Shown: piece after piece, positions 60,851 through 64,000 of the stretch
Layout: every line of letters begins with the position of its first letter
Position numbering within the stretch: position 1 is the stretch's first letter
Assembly (NCBI RefSeq): GCF_007828865.1
Contig: NZ_VIVK01000001.1
Span: forward strand, 4,464,001 to 4,528,000
Direction: 5' to 3'
DNA from: Kribbella amoyensis
GTDB taxonomy: Bacteria; Actinomycetota; Actinomycetes; Propionibacteriales; Kribbellaceae
DNA length: 64,000 bases
Made by a program: the position numbers and the translations under genes
Notes under the pieces: model-generated
What the model was told of the DNA's origin: nothing
Databases searched by the model: none
The model's input: the letters and a program-made list of their open reading frames with translations, nothing else

Positions 60851-61345
60851 ATGGTGCGTTACTGCTTCAAGTGGAACTACGCCGACAGTTGCCCTGGCGA
60901 CCTGCTGACCGAGGAGGAGGCGCGTTCGCGCGACAGTGCGGGTGAGGAGTACACCGCGGTCCTGCCGCCTCGGGACGGGACGACCGCGCCGGTACTGGTG
61001 ACGGTCGTGCGGAAGACCGGTGTCGTGGTGGTGACGTTTCTCGACGAGCCGGGGCGGAAGGCGGCCGAGTACACCTTCCTGAAGAAGACCGACCCGAGGC
61101 TGTTCCTGTCCCGCGTCAGTTTGTGGGGTTATCCCACCGACGAGCCCGGGCTGCGGCTTTCGAGTTCGTCATGGCACGAGACGGTGAACTATCGCGAGGA
61201 CGGCACCGTCAAGCGGGTCGTGAAGAACAAGGTCGAACGGTCCCAGGAAGTCTTCGAGTACACCGACGTGCCGATGGACTCGCAGTGGGAGGACCTTCCG
61301 GTGTTCGGCAACTACCGATCGATCGCCCGGTACGAACGGGGCTGA
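60851..61345 (+). CDS. Conserved-looking protein of unknown function
   Basis: About 164 residues: MVRYCFKWNYADSCPGDLLTEEEARSRDS, a beta-rich middle (LVTVVRKTGVVVVTFLDEPGRKAAEYTF), and SLWGYPTDEPGLRLSSSSWHETVNYREDGTVKRVV. Soluble, without signal or membrane segments. Most codons end in G or C. I start at an ATG 26 codons into the open frame because the upstream segment reads as low-complexity Arg/Ala. The WGYP..E.gl..S.s..H...Y..DG.vkr pattern resembles immunity-like or DUF proteins but I cannot assign one. Confidence 0.6.
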   Translation: MVRYCFKWNYADSCPGDLLTEEEARSRDSAGEEYTAVLPPRDGTTAPVLVTVVRKTGVVVVTFLDEPGRKAAEYTFLKKTDPRLFLSRVSLWGYPTDEPGLRLSSSSWHETVNYREDGTVKRVVKNKVERSQEVFEYTDVPMDSQWEDLPVFGNYRSIARYERG

Positions 61346-61357
61346 CGTCGGCAGCAC

Positions 61358-63196
61358 TCACCAGGAGCTGCCACCACCGCCACCTCCACCACCGCCCGCG
61401 CCCGCTCCACTGTCGAACCCGGACGACGTACCACCACCGCCCCCGTACGAGTTGGCGCGATCGTCCGCGTAGGCAGCAGCTCCCGGGCCCGATCCGGTGA
61501 CGAGGGTGCCGGCCATGAACGCGGCGACCGTGCGCCGGAACTTGCCGACCCGGAAGAGCCCGATCGTGCTCCAGAACCGGACCGGGTCACCGCCGGCCAG
61601 CATCTGCTCCCACCGATCGCCGAGGTCGAGCGTCATCGCCCAAGGCAGGAACTCGATCAGCTGCTGCTCCGGTACCGCGTCGGCGGGCACGTCGGCCAGG
61701 TACGCGCGGAACCGCCGCACCTCCACCGCCAGCTCCCGTCCTCGCGAGGTCAACCGGCCCCGCGAGACCACCCGGCGCAGAACGTAGACCGCGAGGCCGG
61801 CCACCAGGACGACCGCCGCGATCAGGACACCGTCGAGCGGGCGCTGGGTGGCCGTCTCGGTGATCGCGCCGGCGAACCCGAGCACGGTGGCGATGATCGG
61901 TACCGCGATCGCGATCCGGGTCAGCCGGCGTCCGAGGGTCCGGCCGAGCACCGGTGGTTTCCGCCGGGCCGACGGCAGCTCGTGGTACCAGCCCTTGGTC
62001 GCCACCTCTTCGCGCAGTGCGGTGACCATCGCCTTCTGCGCGTCGAGCAGGCGGCGGTTCTCCTTGAAGCGGCGCCGTAGTTGGACGGTCGAGCCGGGCT
62101 TGAGGAGTGGAAAGAGCCCCTTCAGCAAGGCACGGTGATGCGGCCGCTTCGCCAGGTCCGAGTCCACCAGGACGAGGGTCTGCGGTGCGTCGTCGTCCTC
62201 GGCGTCCTCCTCCTCGATCCGCAGCGCGCCGAGCAGGCCGAGTTCGAGGATGGTCGCCTGGGTGGCCTCGGGATGCAGGGTGGAGTTCACCAGGAGGCAG
62301 GCCTCGGCGACGCTGATCGGCGGGGGAGTCGTCACCGGTTTGGGTCGCTCGCCCCGGCGGTTCCAGCGGAAGTACGCGGCGACAGCGGCGACGAGGGCGA
62401 GGATCACGGCGAGGACCGACCCGAGCACCCGCACCAGCGCCCACGAGGTGAGCGGCGGCGGCTCGGCGGCCGGCTCGATCAACGGGACGTCGTGGGCGAC
62501 CTGGCCGGGCCGGATCGCGGCGACGATCGTGAGCTGCTGGCCGGGTGGCAGCACGCCGTGCCCGTACCGGCCGCGGCCGTCGGCGACTTCGGCGCGAGCG
62601 CACGGGCTCTCGGTGGTGACGACACCGGCGAAGCAACCGACTCGGGTGACGCCGCCGGGGACGTCGACGGTGACGTCCACCGTCTGCAGGGGTCCGGCCC
62701 AGTTCCGGCCGGTCGCGTCCCAGTACAGCTCACTGCGATCGTCGAAATGCCGCAGCGCTCCACGGACCTGGTAGCTGATGACGTACGTCGCGGTCGGGCC
62801 GGTGACCGTGCGATCGGCGGACCCGATGCGAACCCGCTGGACCTCGGTCCGCCGGCCGCCCAAGGTGAGTCGCTCGAGCTGGACCGAGGCGTCGGCGCCA
62901 CTCGGGCTGCTCGCGCGCACGTCGGACACGTCGTACCGCTGGTCCTGGTGATCGTCGAACGGCTCCCGGACGAGCAGGTCGCGGACGATCCCGTGGCGCC
63001 CGGAGCGGGTACCGAACCGGTACACGATCTTCTCCTCGACGTGCAGCACGCCGGCGGAGTCGACCCGGTACGTGACCGAGAACGTGTCGACCTGGTCTCC
63101 CGAGGGCCGGGGCGGTTTCGCCGCCGCGGCCGGGGCGGCCAGCCCGAGGGTGGTGGCCGCCAGCGCGAGGAACACCCACAGCAACCGGCATCTCAT
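61358..63196 (-). CDS. DUF2207 domain membrane protein with Gly-rich C-terminus
   Basis: 612 residues. A Sec signal peptide (LLWVFLALAATTLGLAAPAAAA), an extracellular DUF2207 beta domain (~30-235; FSVTYRVDSAGVLHVEEKIVYRF), a TM segment near 250, a cytoplasmic acidic/basic region, then paired TM segments (~410-470: IAIAVPIIATVLGFAGAI and GVLIAAVVLVAGLAVYVL) and a C-terminal tail of pure Gly/Ser ending GGGGGGSSW. This layout is standard for DUF2207 proteins, whose function is unknown. ATG start. It may share a transcript with the NTF2-like gene upstream. Confidence 0.9.
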   Translation of the reverse strand: MRCRLLWVFLALAATTLGLAAPAAAAKPPRPSGDQVDTFSVTYRVDSAGVLHVEEKIVYRFGTRSGRHGIVRDLLVREPFDDHQDQRYDVSDVRASSPSGADASVQLERLTLGGRRTEVQRVRIGSADRTVTGPTATYVISYQVRGALRHFDDRSELYWDATGRNWAGPLQTVDVTVDVPGGVTRVGCFAGVVTTESPCARAEVADGRGRYGHGVLPPGQQLTIVAAIRPGQVAHDVPLIEPAAEPPPLTSWALVRVLGSVLAVILALVAAVAAYFRWNRRGERPKPVTTPPPISVAEACLLVNSTLHPEATQATILELGLLGALRIEEEDAEDDDAPQTLVLVDSDLAKRPHHRALLKGLFPLLKPGSTVQLRRRFKENRRLLDAQKAMVTALREEVATKGWYHELPSARRKPPVLGRTLGRRLTRIAIAVPIIATVLGFAGAITETATQRPLDGVLIAAVVLVAGLAVYVLRRVVSRGRLTSRGRELAVEVRRFRAYLADVPADAVPEQQLIEFLPWAMTLDLGDRWEQMLAGGDPVRFWSTIGLFRVGKFRRTVAAFMAGTLVTGSGPGAAAYADDRANSYGGGGGTSSGFDSGAGAGGGGGGGGGSSW

Positions 63197-63236
63197 GCCC
63201 GAATAGATGCGCGCGGTGGGCCCGCGGTTGCATGGA

Positions 63237-63599
63237 TCAGTCGAGCGTGTCCGGATCGACGGCGGCGGTGTACGAGGTGATCGCGGTCAGGTTGCCCTGG
63301 GTGAACTCCAGGATGTCGCACGAGGAGATGAACGACGACTGCCACAGCTGGTCGACGTACCGGGTGACCGCGTCGACGACGACGGCGTCCGCGCTGGCGA
63401 TGGTCTTGAACCGGAGGAACTGCTTCGAGCTGCGCGCCATCCGCTCCAGCGCACCCTCACAGGCCACCACGACCTCGTCGCGCCCCTGCAACCGGGCCGC
63501 CCCGACCAGCGTCCAGGTCACCTGCGGATGAAGGAACGGATAGACCTCCGAGTACCGGTGCGTGGCGAAGGCCTCCGCCACCTGCTGAATCGTCGCCAT
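63237..63599 (-). CDS. NTF2/SnoaL-like protein
   Basis: 120 residues of the cone-like NTF2/SnoaL fold: VAEAFATHRYSEVYPFLHPQVTWTLVGAARLQGRDEVVVACE at the N-terminus, then beta strands VVVDAVTRYVDQLWQSSFISSCDILEFTQGNLTAITSYTA. Members are ketosteroid-isomerase-like enzymes or binding proteins; no catalytic residues are assigned. ATG start. About 40 bp upstream of the DUF2207 gene on the same strand. Confidence 0.82.
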   Translation of the reverse strand: MATIQQVAEAFATHRYSEVYPFLHPQVTWTLVGAARLQGRDEVVVACEGALERMARSSKQFLRFKTIASADAVVVDAVTRYVDQLWQSSFISSCDILEFTQGNLTAITSYTAAVDPDTLD

Positions 63600-63740
63600 C
63601 CCGCGATCCTCTCAGAGCCGGACCCCCAACACTCACCAACCTCAGGGTCAGTCCGCGGCGCCCGCTGGTGGACCGCTTGATCACGCGCAGTGCTGGTGGT
63701 TCGTGAGTGCTGGGGGTTCGGGCTGTGAGAGTGGTGTGTA

Positions 63741-64000
63741 ATGGCGGGCGTGACGAAGGGTGATGGCGGGGTGGTTCGGCTCGGGGTTGCTGGGCGGGTT
63801 GTCCGGGTGCTGGTGGTCGTGACCGGGATCGTTCTGCTGGTGAACGGGTCGGTGCGGGCCACGGACGACGTCTGGCCGTTCGGGCCGATGTCGCAGTACG
63901 CGATGAGCGTGCCGGACGACGCCTCGGTCACCTACACGCGGATCGACGCGCAGACCGACGCCGGGACCACCGTGGACGTGCCGCTGAACATCGAGGGCGC
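63741..64000 (+). CDS. N-terminal part of a conserved actinobacterial membrane protein (HTTM-neighbour type)
   Basis: The frame runs off the window after 86 codons. MAGVTKGDGGVVRLGVAGRV is followed by one TM segment (VLVVVTGIVLLVNGSV) and then RATDDVWPFGPMSQYAMSV. The DDVWPF.PMSQ motif is typical of small membrane proteins encoded beside HTTM/vitamin-K carboxylase-like proteins in actinobacteria, whose role is unknown. ATG at 63741; the rest lies beyond the right edge. Confidence 0.7.
   Translation, partial: MAGVTKGDGGVVRLGVAGRVVRVLVVVTGIVLLVNGSVRATDDVWPFGPMSQYAMSVPDDASVTYTRIDAQTDAGTTVDVPLNIEG

Overview
The window is a 64 kb piece of a high-GC (about 70 percent) actinobacterial chromosome. 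Conserved neighbourhoods such as aceE / DUF3052 / peroxiredoxin and Nif3 / zinc ribbon / RNase H-phosphatase, the mycothiol-type DinB protein, type A RNase P RNA, frequent GTG/TTG starts and a Kribbella- or Nocardioides-like gene style suggest Propionibacteriales, probably Kribbella. That genus call is an inference from gene order and protein style only.

Layout. 1-10 kb: 5' part of a FasR-like PucR regulator, isochorismatase-like hydrolase, PHP protein, pirin, zinc-independent L36, a small membrane protein, a POT peptide transporter, aceE, DUF3052 protein and a peroxiredoxin, then tRNA-Val(UAC). 10.2-11.1 kb: a translationally coupled RidA / DUF1697 pair of visibly lower GC. 11.7-22.9 kb: one giant 3,734-residue CAL-PKS-NRPS gene standing alone. 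22.9-24.9 kb: a P-loop kinase, a complete IS481-family element with a 6-bp target duplication, a 169-bp MITE-like element and strong hairpins. 25-32 kb: a glycoside operon on the minus strand (GH38 alpha-mannosidase, a His-Gly-tract protein, ROK sugar kinase). 32-39.5 kb: PhoD phosphatase, a 1.3 kb noncoding repeat array, GH3 (NagZ-type) hexosaminidase, then a ROK repressor divergent from a GH13 alpha-glucosidase across an AT-rich palindrome. 39.6-47.3 kb: Nif3 / zinc ribbon / RNase H-phosphatase, a second MITE-like element, an RNB exonuclease, a TetR/GNAT divergent pair, a lipase-like hydrolase, a DUF899 remnant and rnpB. 47.3-64 kb: mostly housekeeping (DUF952, DinB-like, S10 peptidase, map, an H1-like protein, a BtuF-like receptor, Nudix, aldo/keto reductase, panB with a giant disordered extension, nadE) and several membrane or secreted proteins.

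How the genes fit together. Pyruvate entry to acetyl-CoA (aceE) lies a few genes from a fatty-acid-synthesis regulator. Three carbohydrate units (mannosidase operon, NagZ-like enzyme, alpha-glucosidase with its ROK regulator) cluster between 25.9 and 39.5 kb. NAD and pantothenate synthesis (nadE, panB) are neighbours.

Most unusual content: (1) the megasynthase with domain order CAL / about 1,120-residue acidic repeat linker / KS / AT / linker / ACP / half condensation domain / A, whose KS has lost the catalytic Cys and first His, and which ends on an adenylation domain with no carrier or thioesterase; (2) a four-unit noncoding array whose three 11-mers per unit change together so that inverted pairing is kept; (3) two small palindromic elements sharing a core but carrying different self-complementary arms; (4) a PanB carrying a disordered N-terminal extension of more than 500 residues. 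No CRISPR array, prophage or recognisable defence system was seen.
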